This document shows, one piece after another, positions 11,976 through 20,875 of a stretch of DNA of 64,000 nt. The DNA is from Rhodocyclaceae bacterium (GTDB lineage Bacteria > Pseudomonadota > Gammaproteobacteria > Burkholderiales > Rhodocyclaceae). The first letter of the stretch is position 1. The number at the start of each line of letters is the position of its first letter. Under the pieces are notes generated by a model that worked only from the letters and a program-made list of their open reading frames with translations, had not been told where the DNA came from and did not search any database. Position numbers and translations under genes: made by a program. Location: positions 124,001 through 188,000 of the forward strand of contig NKXK01000025.1 in the NCBI GenBank assembly GCA_004379165.1, given 5' to 3'.

Positions 11976-11976
11976 G

Positions 11977-12423
11977 TCAGTCCTTCAGTTCGTCGATGCC
12001 GCGGTTGGCGAGGGCATCGGCACGTTCGTTTTCCGGGTGGCCGGAATGGCCCTTGACCCAGATCCACTCCAGCTTGTGCTGGCGGGCGAGCTGGTCGAGG
12101 GTCTGCCACAGGTCGGCATTCTTCACCGGCTTCTTGTCGGCGGTTTTCCAGCCATTGCGTTTCCAGCCGTGAATCCATTCGCTGATGCCCTTGAGCACGT
12201 ATTGCGAATCGGTATAGACCTTGGCGTTAATCGGCCGCTTCATCGCCTCCAGCCCACGAATGGCCGCAATCAGTTCCATCCGGTTGTTGGTGGTGTCGCG
12301 CTCGCCACCCCAGAGCTCCTTCTCGTGCGGTCCCATTCGCAGGATGGCCCCCCAGCCGCCCGGGCCGGGGTTGCCCTTGCAGGCGCCGTCGGTAAAGATC
12401 TCCACGGTCGGTTCAACGCTCAT
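11977..12423 (-). CDS. rnhA: Ribonuclease HI
   Basis: The 148-residue enzyme has the RNase H fold and acidic catalytic residues: [14 protein letters not shown] (Asp near residue 12), [11 protein letters not shown], and [10 protein letters not shown], with a C-terminal [15 protein letters not shown]. It degrades RNA in RNA-DNA hybrids. Its start overlaps the upstream methyltransferase by 11 nt and it is followed immediately by dnaQ. Confidence 0.96.
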   Translation of the reverse strand: MSVEPTVEIFTDGACKGNPGPGGWGAILRMGPHEKELWGGERDTTNNRMELIAAIRGLEAMKRPINAKVYTDSQYVLKGISEWIHGWKRNGWKTADKKPVKNADLWQTLDQLARQHKLEWIWVKGHSGHPENERADALANRGIDELKD

Positions 12424-13129
12424 TGCTTTCCTTTTGTGCGACCGGGCGCAAGGCTTTGGCGCGCACCGGGCTCTTTTTCCAGTCGGGGCGGATCAGGCGC
12501 ATGCCATGCGTCCGCTTGATGGCGCGCAGGATATAGACAGCGCCTGCAAAAGGCCACCAGCAACGGCCAATATTCTCGATCGGATGCCAGCGTTCAAGCC
12601 AGTGCGCCTGTTCCACGGCCGGGGCGAAACAGCCACACTCGCCCCGGTCAGGCTCGAATCCGAGCAACTGCAGCCAGTCCTTCAGGCGCGGCAGCGATAG
12701 GTAGCGGCCGGTCCATGGGAAGCTTCCTGAACGGTCGAGACGCCGCCGGCTGCCCCACAGCGAAAAGGGGTTGAAGCCGGTGATGACGACCTGGCCTTCG
12801 GGAATCAGGATGCGCTCGACTTCGCGCAGGATTTGGTGGGCGTCCTCACGAAATTCCAGCAGGTGGGGCAGGACGACCAGGTCAATGCTGTGGGCGGCAA
12901 AGGGAAGCGCGTTGGGGTCGCACCAGACATCGACCTGGCCGCTGTCGCCGGCGCGCTGGCGGAGAGGGATGCGATTGGCGTGTAACAGGTCGAGTTCGCA
13001 GAGTCCGATCTGCAGGGCGTTGAATCCGAAAATGTCGCTGACGGCGGCATCGATGCGTGCCGATTCCCAGGCGAGGATGTAGCGCGCCTGCGGCGTGGCG
13101 AGCCATTCGGCGAGGCCGGGAATTGACAT
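12413..13129 (-). CDS. SAM-dependent methyltransferase of the rnhA-upstream family
   Basis: The 238-residue protein has a class I methyltransferase core: a glycine-poor motif I region, then [41 protein letters not shown] (motif for the post-I/II strands). Such proteins sit upstream of rnhA in many betaproteobacteria; the substrate is unknown. ATG 13129 (MSIPGL) fits the usual N-terminus. An ATG at 13159 is in frame but would overlap the divergent gloB start. Confidence 0.8.
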   Translation of the reverse strand: MSIPGLAEWLATPQARYILAWESARIDAAVSDIFGFNALQIGLCELDLLHANRIPLRQRAGDSGQVDVWCDPNALPFAAHSIDLVVLPHLLEFREDAHQILREVERILIPEGQVVITGFNPFSLWGSRRRLDRSGSFPWTGRYLSLPRLKDWLQLLGFEPDRGECGCFAPAVEQAHWLERWHPIENIGRCWWPFAGAVYILRAIKRTHGMRLIRPDWKKSPVRAKALRPVAQKESNER

Positions 13130-13157
13130 CCGTCGCGCCGCGCTCGATAGTTCCGGC

Positions 13158-13955
13158 ATGTTCGAGATCACTCCGCTTCCTGCATTCAAGGACAACTACA
13201 TCTGGTTGCTGACTCGGGGCAACGACGCTTATGTCGTCGATCCCGGGGACGCGGCGCCTGTCTTTGCTGCCCTCGAGGCGGCAAAACTGCGCCTGACCGG
13301 CATCCTGATCACCCACCACCATGCCGATCATCAGGGGGGCGTGGCGGCGCTGGTCGAGCGCTATCAGCCGCTGGTCTTTGCACCTGCGAGTGAGTCTATC
13401 ACAGGGTGTAACCGCCCTTTGTCAGGGGACGAGACGCTGGATGTGCTCGGTGTCGAGGTGAACGTGCTCGCTGTTCCCGGGCACACGCTCGGGCATCTTG
13501 CCTACCGTGCGCCCGGCGTGCTGTTCTGTGGTGATACGCTGTTCGGCGCCGGTTGTGGCCGCCTGTTCGAAGGGACGCCAGAGCAGATGACCGCGTCACT
13601 GGAAGCGATTGCTGCTTTGCCGGACGACACGCTGATTTTTTGCGCGCATGAATATACGGCGATGAATCTGCCCTTTGCGCTGGCGGTCGAGCCGGAAAAT
13701 GAGGAAGTGCAGGCCCGTAAGGCGGCAGTGACGGCTCGACGCGCCGCTGGCCTGGCGACCGTGCCACTGATGCTGGGTGAGGAAAAAGCGACCAATCCCT
13801 TTTTGCGTTGTGATCAGCCGGCGGTGATCGCGGCTGCCCGTCAGCATGATCCATCGCTGGCCTCTACCGCCCGTGGGGGCGAGCGGCGAGCTGCGGTTAA
13901 CCCGAAAAAATCGCAAATATTCGGTGCCATCCGCGCCTGGCGCAACGTCTTCTGA
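13158..13955 (+). CDS. gloB: Hydroxyacylglutathione hydrolase (glyoxalase II)
   Basis: The 265-residue metallo-beta-lactamase-fold enzyme hydrolyses S-D-lactoylglutathione to lactate and glutathione. THHHADHQGG (52-61) is the binuclear metal site; PGHTLGHLAY, CGDTLFGAGCGRLFEGTPEQM and HEYTAMNL supply further ligands and substrate contacts. The C-terminal segment is unusual: a copy of the dispersed repeat (13891-13924) encodes AAVNPKKSQIF just before the family-typical end AIRAWRN.F, making the protein slightly longer than usual. The start lies 28 nt from the divergent methyltransferase start. Confidence 0.95.
   Translation: MFEITPLPAFKDNYIWLLTRGNDAYVVDPGDAAPVFAALEAAKLRLTGILITHHHADHQGGVAALVERYQPLVFAPASESITGCNRPLSGDETLDVLGVEVNVLAVPGHTLGHLAYRAPGVLFCGDTLFGAGCGRLFEGTPEQMTASLEAIAALPDDTLIFCAHEYTAMNLPFALAVEPENEEVQARKAAVTARRAAGLATVPLMLGEEKATNPFLRCDQPAVIAAARQHDPSLASTARGGERRAAVNPKKSQIFGAIRAWRNVF
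13891..13924 (+). repeat. Dispersed 34-nt repeat, copy 4 (inside the gloB 3' end)
   Basis: This copy reads CTGCGGTTAACCCG, AAAAAA, TCGCAAATATTCGG. It is translated in gloB as AVNPKKSQIFG, in the same codon register as copies 1 and 5. Confidence 0.65.
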
Positions 13956-13959
13956 GGCC

Positions 13960-14340
13960 TCAACGGCCGCGCTCACTCAATTTTTGTAGCGTATCGTGGA
14001 CGCGAGCGGCGTTGAAGGGTTTGATGATGAAGCCGCTGGCGCCATTGCCGATGGCTTGATGCACCGTGTTGGAATCGGCATTGCTGGTAATCATGACGAC
14101 GACGGTTTCCGGACGGGCGGCCTTGATTTCGACTAAGGCCTCGATCCCGTTTTTCTCCGCCTTCATGACATCGATGCAAACGATATCCGGCTTCAGACGA
14201 TCGGCCATTTCGACCGCCTGTACGCCGTTACGGGCTTCGCCGACAACATCGCAGGATTCGCCACGCAGCATGCCGCGGAGGATGCTGCGCATCATGTCGT
14301 TGTCGTCGACGATCATGATGGTGGTGCGTCGCTTGTTCAT
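13960..14340 (-). CDS. Single-domain CheY-like response regulator
   Basis: The 126-residue protein is a stand-alone receiver: DDND near residue 12-15, phospho-acceptor Asp in IVCIDVMKAEKNG, Thr/Ser switch in VMITSNAD and the conserved Lys in FIIKPF. It has no output domain, so it must act through a partner. Its ATG overlaps the stop of the adjacent GGDEF fragment by 4 nt, so it belongs to the same operon as that damaged cyclase. Confidence 0.85.
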   Translation of the reverse strand: MNKRRTTIMIVDDNDMMRSILRGMLRGESCDVVGEARNGVQAVEMADRLKPDIVCIDVMKAEKNGIEALVEIKAARPETVVVMITSNADSNTVHQAIGNGASGFIIKPFNAARVHDTLQKLSERGR

Positions 14341-15385
14341 GTGGCGGGTACTGAAGGCAGGCTATTGGCGCGGCAAACAGCGTCCCGGCCGCTGGATTTT
14401 GCCCGATACAGGGTGCGGTCTGCACCAAGGACGAGATCATCCGGCGGATTGTCGAGGCCGGGCACGGCAGCTGCAACACCGATGCTCAGCGTTACCTGGC
14501 CATGCGACGACCCGGCATGCGGGATCAGTTGTTCGGCGACCGCATGGCGAGTCCGTTTGGCAACCAGTGCTGCACAACTGATCGTGGTTTCCGGCAGAAT
14601 CACTGCAAATTCGTCGCCACCATAGCGGGCGGCGAGACCGGAGGCGCGTTCCATATGTTTGTGGATCAGCGCCGCGATGCGACGCAGGCAGTCATCACCG
14701 GCGACATGGCCATAGTGGTCGTTGTAAGCCTTGAAATGGTCAACGTCGCAGAGCAGCAGCGCCACGCTGCCTGAATTGCGCCGGGCGCGACGCCATTCCG
14801 CTGCAGGGATTCGTCGAAGAATCACCGGTTGGCGATGCCGGTGAGACCATCGGTCGACGACAGTCGCTGCAGTTCGCGGTTGGCCGTGTCCAGCCGGCGG
14901 GTCAGCACCAGCAACGAGGTATGCATCTGAATCAGGCGTTGCATGGCGCGAATCTTGGTGCTGAGGACGATCGCACTTACGGGCTTCGAGAGGTAGTTGT
15001 CACCACCGGCGGCAATGCCTTCCTCGATATCCTCATCGCGGCCCATTGCCGAAAGGAAGATGATCGGCGTCCATTCGCCCGGGTTCTCGAGTTCGCGAAG
15101 GCGTCCGGCGACCGCGTAGCCGTCGATATCAGGAAGCACGACGTCGAGCAGCACAAGCTCAGGATGTTGCGTACCAAAAGCGGCGACGGCTTCATGACCT
15201 GTTTGAACGGGGATGGCCTGAGCACCGAAGCGACGGACGTACTCACTCAAAATGGCCAGGTTGGCACGACTGTCTTCGACGATGAGTATTTTTGTGGTGC
15301 GAGCCCGGATCGTTTCAGAAGCAGAAGTTCTTGAAAAATACGAGTGCCGATACCGACAGCGTGACCGCAAAAACGCCCCAGCCAA
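14337..15385 (-). pseudogene. REC-GGDEF diguanylate cyclase split by a nonsense codon and a frameshift
   Basis: The receiver half (stop at 14822-14824) has VEDSRANL and Asp in LLDVVLPDIDG, then the beginning of a GGDEF domain, DGLTGIANR. TGA replaces the Arg codon expected next, followed in frame by FFDES; about 20 nt later a base is missing, and the frame moves to AAEWRRARR..LLLCDVDHFKAYND..RYGGDEFAVILPE. The intact catalytic GGDEF motif lies in the second ORF (14337-14825), which has a possible GTG start overlapping the TGA. Two separate lesions argue for decay. No ATG exists for the receiver half; TTG 15385 or 15370 are the only in-frame candidates. Confidence 0.75.
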
Positions 15386-15713
15386 TGCCCCAGAACAGGG
15401 CAGATCTGGCTTGCTGGTGGGCGTTGCGGGATTTGAACTCGAAGTAGCGTTGCATTTCGCCCAGCGTCAGCAGCGCGGTGAACAGGAAGAAGATCATCCC
15501 GCAGAACATAGCGATGATGGTTCCGTTGGTCATCTGTCGACAGGCACCGGCGGTGTGCCGCAGGAAGATGAGCATCGAGTCGGTGCGGAACGCATAGTTG
15601 CTGACCATGTAGGCTAGGCCACCAAATATTGTGAGCAGGCCAATAACCAGCCAGGTCTCCTTGCGTTGTAGCTGACGCAGGCCGTTGCCGATTTCGTCAA
15701 TGAGCCATTTCAT
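15315..15713 (-). CDS. Small membrane protein of unknown function
   Basis: The 132-residue protein has three hydrophobic segments (about 22-38, 68-88 and 110-130) and no recognised domain. It overlaps the start region of the REC-GGDEF gene, so it probably heads that operon. ATG 15713 lies inside the perfect palindrome CATTTGCAAATG (15712-15723). TTG 15719 is an alternative start. Confidence 0.65.
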   Translation of the reverse strand: MKWLIDEIGNGLRQLQRKETWLVIGLLTIFGGLAYMVSNYAFRTDSMLIFLRHTAGACRQMTNGTIIAMFCGMIFFLFTALLTLGEMQRYFEFKSRNAHQQARSALFWGIGWGVFAVTLSVSALVFFKNFCF

Positions 15714-15737
15714 TTGCAAATGCTACTTTTCAACGTG

Positions 15738-15768
15738 TTGGGTGTGCTAAATTCTTCAAATATATAGT
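15738..15768 (+). promoter_or_regulatory. Possible sigma70 promoter for the AsmA/DUF748 gene
   Basis: TTGGGT (15738-15743) and TATATA (15761-15766) are 17 nt apart; TATAGT at 15763 is an alternative -10. The start codon at 15787 is about 20 nt further on. This is motif matching only. Confidence 0.35.
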
Positions 15769-15786
15769 GCTTCGCGGCAGCTTAAC

Positions 15787-18700
15787 ATGGCAAACGAAAA
15801 AGAAAATAAATCGGTAACAGTGTCGAATCTCGGTGAAGCGCTGAAATCACCACGCAGCAAGCGAATTGGCCTGTGGCTGGCTGTGATTATTGTCCTTTTC
15901 GGGCTGTTTGGGTTCTTCGCCGCACCGCCGCTGGCAAAGTCACTGCTGCTCAAGGAGTTGTCGGCGCAGTTACACCGCGACGTGTCGATCGAGTGGATCG
16001 AAGTCAATCCGTTTGCGCTGTCGGCGAAAATCTCCGGTGTTTCGGTGAAATCGCTGGCCGGAGGCGAGCAGGCCGGTTTTGACGAGCTTTTTGTCAATCT
16101 CAGCAGTACGTCGCTGTTCCGTGCGGCCATCGTGGTCGATGAAATCCGACTTCAGGGCTTGCGGCTGGCGGTGGCGCATGTCGGCGAGGGGCGTTACGAC
16201 ATCTCGGACCTGCTCGACGAGTGGATGATGCCAAAAGCTGAACCGGATACCGGCACGCCGCGCTTTTCGCTGAACAATATTCAGTTGATCGGCGGCGAGA
16301 TCAGTATCGATGACCAGCCGGTTGGAAAGAAGCACAGCATTGCCGACATCCAGTTGGGCATCCCGTTTGTTTCCAGTTTGTCCTACCACACCCAGATCAA
16401 CGTCCAGCCTTCCTTCTCGGCCAGCGTCAATGGTTCGCCACTTTCATTGAAGGGGGACAGCCGGCCATTTTCGGAAACCCGCGAGAGCACGCTCAATCTG
16501 GATCTTGATCGCTTCGATGTCGGCGCGTTGGCGGCCTATCTGCCGCCGACGCTACCGGTAGTGCTGAATTCGGCAATCCTCGATACCGAGTTGCGCGTGG
16601 TCTTCAAGGAACTCTCCGACCAGGTGTTCTCACTGACGCTGGACGGTGCGGCGCATCTTTCCGGCGTCGCGGTGAACGAGCGTAACGGGCAGCCACTGCT
16701 GGCGTGGAAGCGCCTAGATGTCGAGCTCGAGAGTGTCGATCTCTTCAAACTGAAGGCCGCGGTACGACGGGTGGCACTGGATGGCCTTGATCTCGGACTG
16801 CGGGTCAATCGTCAGGGTGAATTCAACGTGATGCAAATCGCGGATGCGCTGGCAGGACCGCCTGCCAAAGCAACCGCAGCGGCAAAACCCGCGACCCCTG
16901 CCGCACCGCCGCCGGAATGGTCTCTGGGCGAGTTCGTCCTGAGCAATGGTCTGGTGCGATGGCGGGATGAGTCCAATCTGGTGCCGACTATTGGCGAGGT
17001 GCGCGATCTGCGCGCCACGGTTGGGGCAATCGATGGGAAATTGCAGGCGCCGATCGTCATCGCCGAGGCGGCGTACAGCCTGAATCTGGGGGAGCGCTTC
17101 AAGGTCGCCAGGATGCAGGCGCGTGACATCCGTGTCGATCTGCCAGCGCATCGCGTCGACATCGGCGAGGTGCTGAATTCGCAAACCCGCATCCGCATGG
17201 TGCGGAACAAGGATGCGCAGATCGAATGGTTATCGTCGCCCGTGTTCAAGACCATTCGTGCGGCTGACGCCAAGGCCAAGGATGAGCGACCCTGGGTCGG
17301 TCAGGTGGCGAAGCTGACAGTGGAGGATCTCGGTTTCCGCTTCGAGGATCAATCAACGCGGCCGGCGACGATGCAGCAGATTGACGGGCTGAGCCTGCAT
17401 GCCGAAAACATGGGCAATGTGCCGGGCAAGAAGGGTAATCTCAGCCTGCAAAGCAAGGTCAACATCCGGGGTAGCCTGAGTGTCGCCGGGACGGTGCAGG
17501 CCATGCCGCTCGATGTCGCACTCAAAGTTGAAACACAGGCGATCCCGGTTTTGCCGCTACAGCCGTACTTCAGCGACTACGTGAATATCGCCCTCAACCG
17601 GGGTCAAGTTTCAAACAAAGGCGAGGCCAGCGCGCGAATGGAAAATGGCGTCCTCAAGGCGGCCTACAAGGGTTCCTTGACGGTAGGTGATTTGCTGGCG
17701 GTGGATAAGCAGAACAGTGCGGATTTCCTGAAGTGGAAATCCCTCTATCTCGGCAACATCGATTTTCGTCTCGATCCGATGGCGATCAATGTTGGAGAGA
17801 TTGCCCTCTCCGATTTTTTCTCGCGTCTGATCCTGAGCCCGGAAGGCCGGCTCAATGTGCAGGATATCGTGCGCCAGCCGGCAACCCAGGCTGTAGGTGC
17901 GCCCCAGCCTGTAGCGGCGAAGAGTGATGTCCCGGCCAAGCCGCCGGTGCCGATCAAGATTGCCAAGATCACGCTACAGAACGGCAACGTCAATTTTACC
18001 GACCTGTTCGTCAAGCCCAACTACACCGTCAATCTGACCAAGCTTGGCGGTCGGGTGACCAATTTGTCGTCGGCAGCCGATACCGTCGCCGATTTGGAAG
18101 TCCGTGGCAGCTATGCCAATACCGCGCCGGTGCAGATTCTGGCCAAGCTGAATCCGCTGGCCGCCAAGGCGTTTCTCGATCTCAAGGCCGACATCACCGG
18201 CGTCGATCTGGTAGGCTTCTCGCCGTATTCGGGCAAGTACGCGGGTTACGACATCGAAAAGGGCAAGCTGTCGCTCAATGTGGCCTACAAGCTGGAAAAC
18301 AATCAGTTGGCAGCCGACAACCGGTTGTTCATCGACCAATTCACCTTTGGCAACAAGGTTGACAGCCCGGACGCGACCAAGCTGCCGGTCAATCTGGCGA
18401 TTTCGCTGTTGAAAAACAATCGCGGTGAGATTGACCTCAACCTGCCGATATCCGGTTCGCTCGACGATCCGCAGTTCTCGATCGGTGGCTTGATCATCAA
18501 GGTCATCGTCAATCTCTTCGTGAAGGCCGTCACTTCACCATTTGCGCTGCTCGGTTCGATGGTCGGTGGCGGTGAGGAATTGTCGAATGTCGAATTCGTG
18601 GCCGGCCGGGCGAGTCTCGATGCCACCGCGTCCCGCAAGCTGGAATTGCTGGCCAAGGCGATGAGCGAGCGCAACGCGCTGAAGCTGGAAATCAGTGGCC

Positions 18701-19131
18701 GCGCCGATCCCGAAGCGGACAAAGAGGGGATCAAGCGGGTCGCTATGGAACGTGCGATGCAATCCGAGAAATTGAAGGATGTCCTCAAGAAGGGCGAGGA
18801 GGGTACTTCGGTCGAGAATGTTGTCATCGCTCCTGAGGAATACAAAACCTACCTGACCCGCGCCTACCGTGAAGCCAAGTTTCCGAAGCCGCGTAATGTG
18901 ATCGGGATGCAGAAGGAACTGCGGGTCGAGGAAATGGAAAAGCTGATGCTGACCAATCTGCCGGCACGAGACGAGGACGTCCGCTTGCTTGCACGGCAGC
19001 GTGCAGAGTATGTCCAGTCGTGGCTGACGGAAAAAGGCAAAGTGCCGCTGGAGCGTTTGTTCCTGCTGCCGCCAAAGATCGAAAACGATGGCAAGGGCAA
19101 GGCTTCGCGTGTCGATTTTTCCTTGCGTTAA
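15787..19131 (+). CDS. AsmA-like DUF748 domain protein
   Basis: The 1114-residue protein has one N-terminal transmembrane helix (about 27-48) and a very long periplasmic part of repeated beta-rich AsmA/DUF748 modules (for example VNPFALSAKISGVSVKS, ITLQNGNVNFTDLFVKPNY). A C-terminal alpha/beta stretch (SRKLELLAKAMSERNALKLEISGRAD) resembles the OmpA-like tail seen in this family. AsmA-type proteins are thought to bridge the periplasm or assist outer-membrane lipid homeostasis; the exact role here is unknown. A Pro/Ala-rich linker occurs near residues 358-375. It is followed directly by rmuC. Confidence 0.88.
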   Translation: MANEKENKSVTVSNLGEALKSPRSKRIGLWLAVIIVLFGLFGFFAAPPLAKSLLLKELSAQLHRDVSIEWIEVNPFALSAKISGVSVKSLAGGEQAGFDELFVNLSSTSLFRAAIVVDEIRLQGLRLAVAHVGEGRYDISDLLDEWMMPKAEPDTGTPRFSLNNIQLIGGEISIDDQPVGKKHSIADIQLGIPFVSSLSYHTQINVQPSFSASVNGSPLSLKGDSRPFSETRESTLNLDLDRFDVGALAAYLPPTLPVVLNSAILDTELRVVFKELSDQVFSLTLDGAAHLSGVAVNERNGQPLLAWKRLDVELESVDLFKLKAAVRRVALDGLDLGLRVNRQGEFNVMQIADALAGPPAKATAAAKPATPAAPPPEWSLGEFVLSNGLVRWRDESNLVPTIGEVRDLRATVGAIDGKLQAPIVIAEAAYSLNLGERFKVARMQARDIRVDLPAHRVDIGEVLNSQTRIRMVRNKDAQIEWLSSPVFKTIRAADAKAKDERPWVGQVAKLTVEDLGFRFEDQSTRPATMQQIDGLSLHAENMGNVPGKKGNLSLQSKVNIRGSLSVAGTVQAMPLDVALKVETQAIPVLPLQPYFSDYVNIALNRGQVSNKGEASARMENGVLKAAYKGSLTVGDLLAVDKQNSADFLKWKSLYLGNIDFRLDPMAINVGEIALSDFFSRLILSPEGRLNVQDIVRQPATQAVGAPQPVAAKSDVPAKPPVPIKIAKITLQNGNVNFTDLFVKPNYTVNLTKLGGRVTNLSSAADTVADLEVRGSYANTAPVQILAKLNPLAAKAFLDLKADITGVDLVGFSPYSGKYAGYDIEKGKLSLNVAYKLENNQLAADNRLFIDQFTFGNKVDSPDATKLPVNLAISLLKNNRGEIDLNLPISGSLDDPQFSIGGLIIKVIVNLFVKAVTSPFALLGSMVGGGEELSNVEFVAGRASLDATASRKLELLAKAMSERNALKLEISGRADPEADKEGIKRVAMERAMQSEKLKDVLKKGEEGTSVENVVIAPEEYKTYLTRAYREAKFPKPRNVIGMQKELRVEEMEKLMLTNLPARDEDVRLLARQRAEYVQSWLTEKGKVPLERLFLLPPKIENDGKGKASRVDFSLR

Positions 19132-19146
19132 GTGGAAGTGAACGCG

Positions 19147-20460
19147 ATGTCTTTCTGGCTGCTACCGCTGCTGCTGACGGTGGTGATCATCCTGCAAATC
19201 CTGATCTGGCTGCAGGGGCGGCGGCGTGATGACCGGCAGGCATTCTTGGCGTTGGGCGAGGCACAGGAGAAAGGGTTTGCCAGGCTTGAACGTGAACTGC
19301 GTGAGGAACTGGCACGCGGGCGCCGTGAGGATGCCGAGGAGTCCTTTCGCGACCGCGAAGAGCGGGCGCAATCAGCCAATTTGCTCAGCCGGACGGTGAC
19401 GACGCAGGTGGGTCAGTTCGGCACGCTGCAGGCCGAGCGGCTGGATGCCTTTGCCCGCGAGTTGAGCCGGGTTTCGCTGGGGCTCGACGAGCGCTTTCAG
19501 CATCTCAAAATTGCCGTCGAATCCAGGTTGACCGCAATCCAGGCCGATAACGCCAGCAAACTGGATGACATGCGGCGTACGGTCGACGAAAAACTGCACG
19601 CGACACTCGAGCAGCGCCTTGGCGAGTCGTTCAAGTTGGTCAGCGATCGCCTTGAACAGGTGCATCGCGGCCTGGGGGAAATGCAGCATCTCGCGGCCGG
19701 TGTTGGCGATTTGAAACGCGTGCTGACCAACGTCAAGACCCGTGGTACCTGGGGTGAAGTGCAACTTTCAGCGCTGCTGGAGCAACTGCTGACCCGCGAG
19801 CAGTTTGCTGCCAACGTTGCCACCCGGCCCGGCAGTAATGAGCGGGTAGATTTCGCCATCCGTTTGCCCGGACGTGACGATGGCGCTGAAGTCTGGTTGC
19901 CGCTGGATGCCAAATTTCCAATTGAGGATTACCAACGCCTGATCGACGCAGTTGATGCGGCGAGCGCCGAAGAGGCGGTGCGGGGCATCGAGGCAAGGAT
20001 CCGCCTTGAGGCGCGGAGCATCCGCGAAAAATACGTCGCCCCGCCGCACACCACCGATTTCGCCATACTTTATCTGCCCATCGAAGGGCTTTACGCCGAG
20101 GCCTTGCGTCGCCCCGGACTTTCCGAATCCTTGCAGCGGGATTTTCGGGTGACCCTTGCGGGGCCGACGACGCTGGCAGCGATGCTCAACAGTCTGCAGA
20201 TGGGATTTCGCACGCTGGCAATCGAGCAGCGTTCGGCCGAGGTTTGGGGCGTGCTGGGGGCGGTCAAGACCGAGTTTGGCAAGTTCGGCGAGGCGCTTGC
20301 GCACACTCGCAAGAAGCTGGACGAGGCAAGCAACAGCATCAGCAAGGCGGAAACACGGACCCGTCAGTTGTCGAGGCGGTTGAAGGCAGTTGAGGCGCTG
20401 CCGGTAGCGGAGGCCGAAAAAATGATCGGGGCAGGGGATTTTGACAGTGAAAACGATTGA
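19147..20460 (+). CDS. rmuC: DNA recombination protein RmuC
   Basis: The 437-residue protein has an N-terminal membrane helix, a long coiled coil (about 25-165), and the RmuC core with VKTRGTWGEVQL, WLPLDAKFP.EDY, VAPPHTTDFAILYLPIEGLYAE and GPTTLAAMLNSLQMGF. RmuC is a nuclease-fold protein that limits DNA inversions at short inverted repeats. ATG 19147 is preceded by GGAAGTGA; a GTG at 19132 would directly abut the previous stop. Confidence 0.93.
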   Translation: MSFWLLPLLLTVVIILQILIWLQGRRRDDRQAFLALGEAQEKGFARLERELREELARGRREDAEESFRDREERAQSANLLSRTVTTQVGQFGTLQAERLDAFARELSRVSLGLDERFQHLKIAVESRLTAIQADNASKLDDMRRTVDEKLHATLEQRLGESFKLVSDRLEQVHRGLGEMQHLAAGVGDLKRVLTNVKTRGTWGEVQLSALLEQLLTREQFAANVATRPGSNERVDFAIRLPGRDDGAEVWLPLDAKFPIEDYQRLIDAVDAASAEEAVRGIEARIRLEARSIREKYVAPPHTTDFAILYLPIEGLYAEALRRPGLSESLQRDFRVTLAGPTTLAAMLNSLQMGFRTLAIEQRSAEVWGVLGAVKTEFGKFGEALAHTRKKLDEASNSISKAETRTRQLSRRLKAVEALPVAEAEKMIGAGDFDSEND

Positions 20461-20875
20461 ACTCGAAGCCGCCTATCGGGCGACGACCTACCGCGCCTAC
20501 CTGCCGGGCGGGCATGTCGATCTGCGTATCGGTGAGGCGAATCCGAACTTGATCGCCTGGCTGGAAACGGCCGCCTGCCGGGAGTTTGCCATCATCTCCG
20601 CTTACAACCCTGGTGGTGAAATACGGGCTGCCGCGATCAATGCCGAACGCCAGTCGCAACTGGAATGCGATCTGCTGGAGGGCAACTATGAGCCCTATGC
20701 CGGCGAGAACCTGCCGGATAGTACCGACGGACCGATTGAGGAAAGCTGTTTCATTCCCGAGATCAGCTGTGACGACGCCTGCGCGCTGGCTGAGGATTAT
20801 GGGCAGAATGCGATTGTCTGCGGCGGAGCCGATGGTATTCCGCATCTGGTGTGGATCGTGCCGGATGTCGTATGA
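20447..20875 (+). CDS. DUF3293 domain protein
   Basis: The 142-residue protein shows the DUF3293 pattern, including FAIISAYNPGG, AERQSQLECDL and a C-terminal GIPHLVWIVPDVV. Its function is not known. GTG 20447 is chosen because AGGGGA lies 8 nt upstream; it overlaps the rmuC stop by 14 nt. Its own stop overlaps the start of the protein kinase gene, so rmuC, this gene and the kinase are likely co-transcribed. Confidence 0.75.
   Translation: MKTIELEAAYRATTYRAYLPGGHVDLRIGEANPNLIAWLETAACREFAIISAYNPGGEIRAAAINAERQSQLECDLLEGNYEPYAGENLPDSTDGPIEESCFIPEISCDDACALAEDYGQNAIVCGGADGIPHLVWIVPDVV

Noticed and set aside
15478-15512. GCGCGGTGAACAGGAAGAAG as a repeat copy
   Set aside because: Two core mismatches and no second A-tract.
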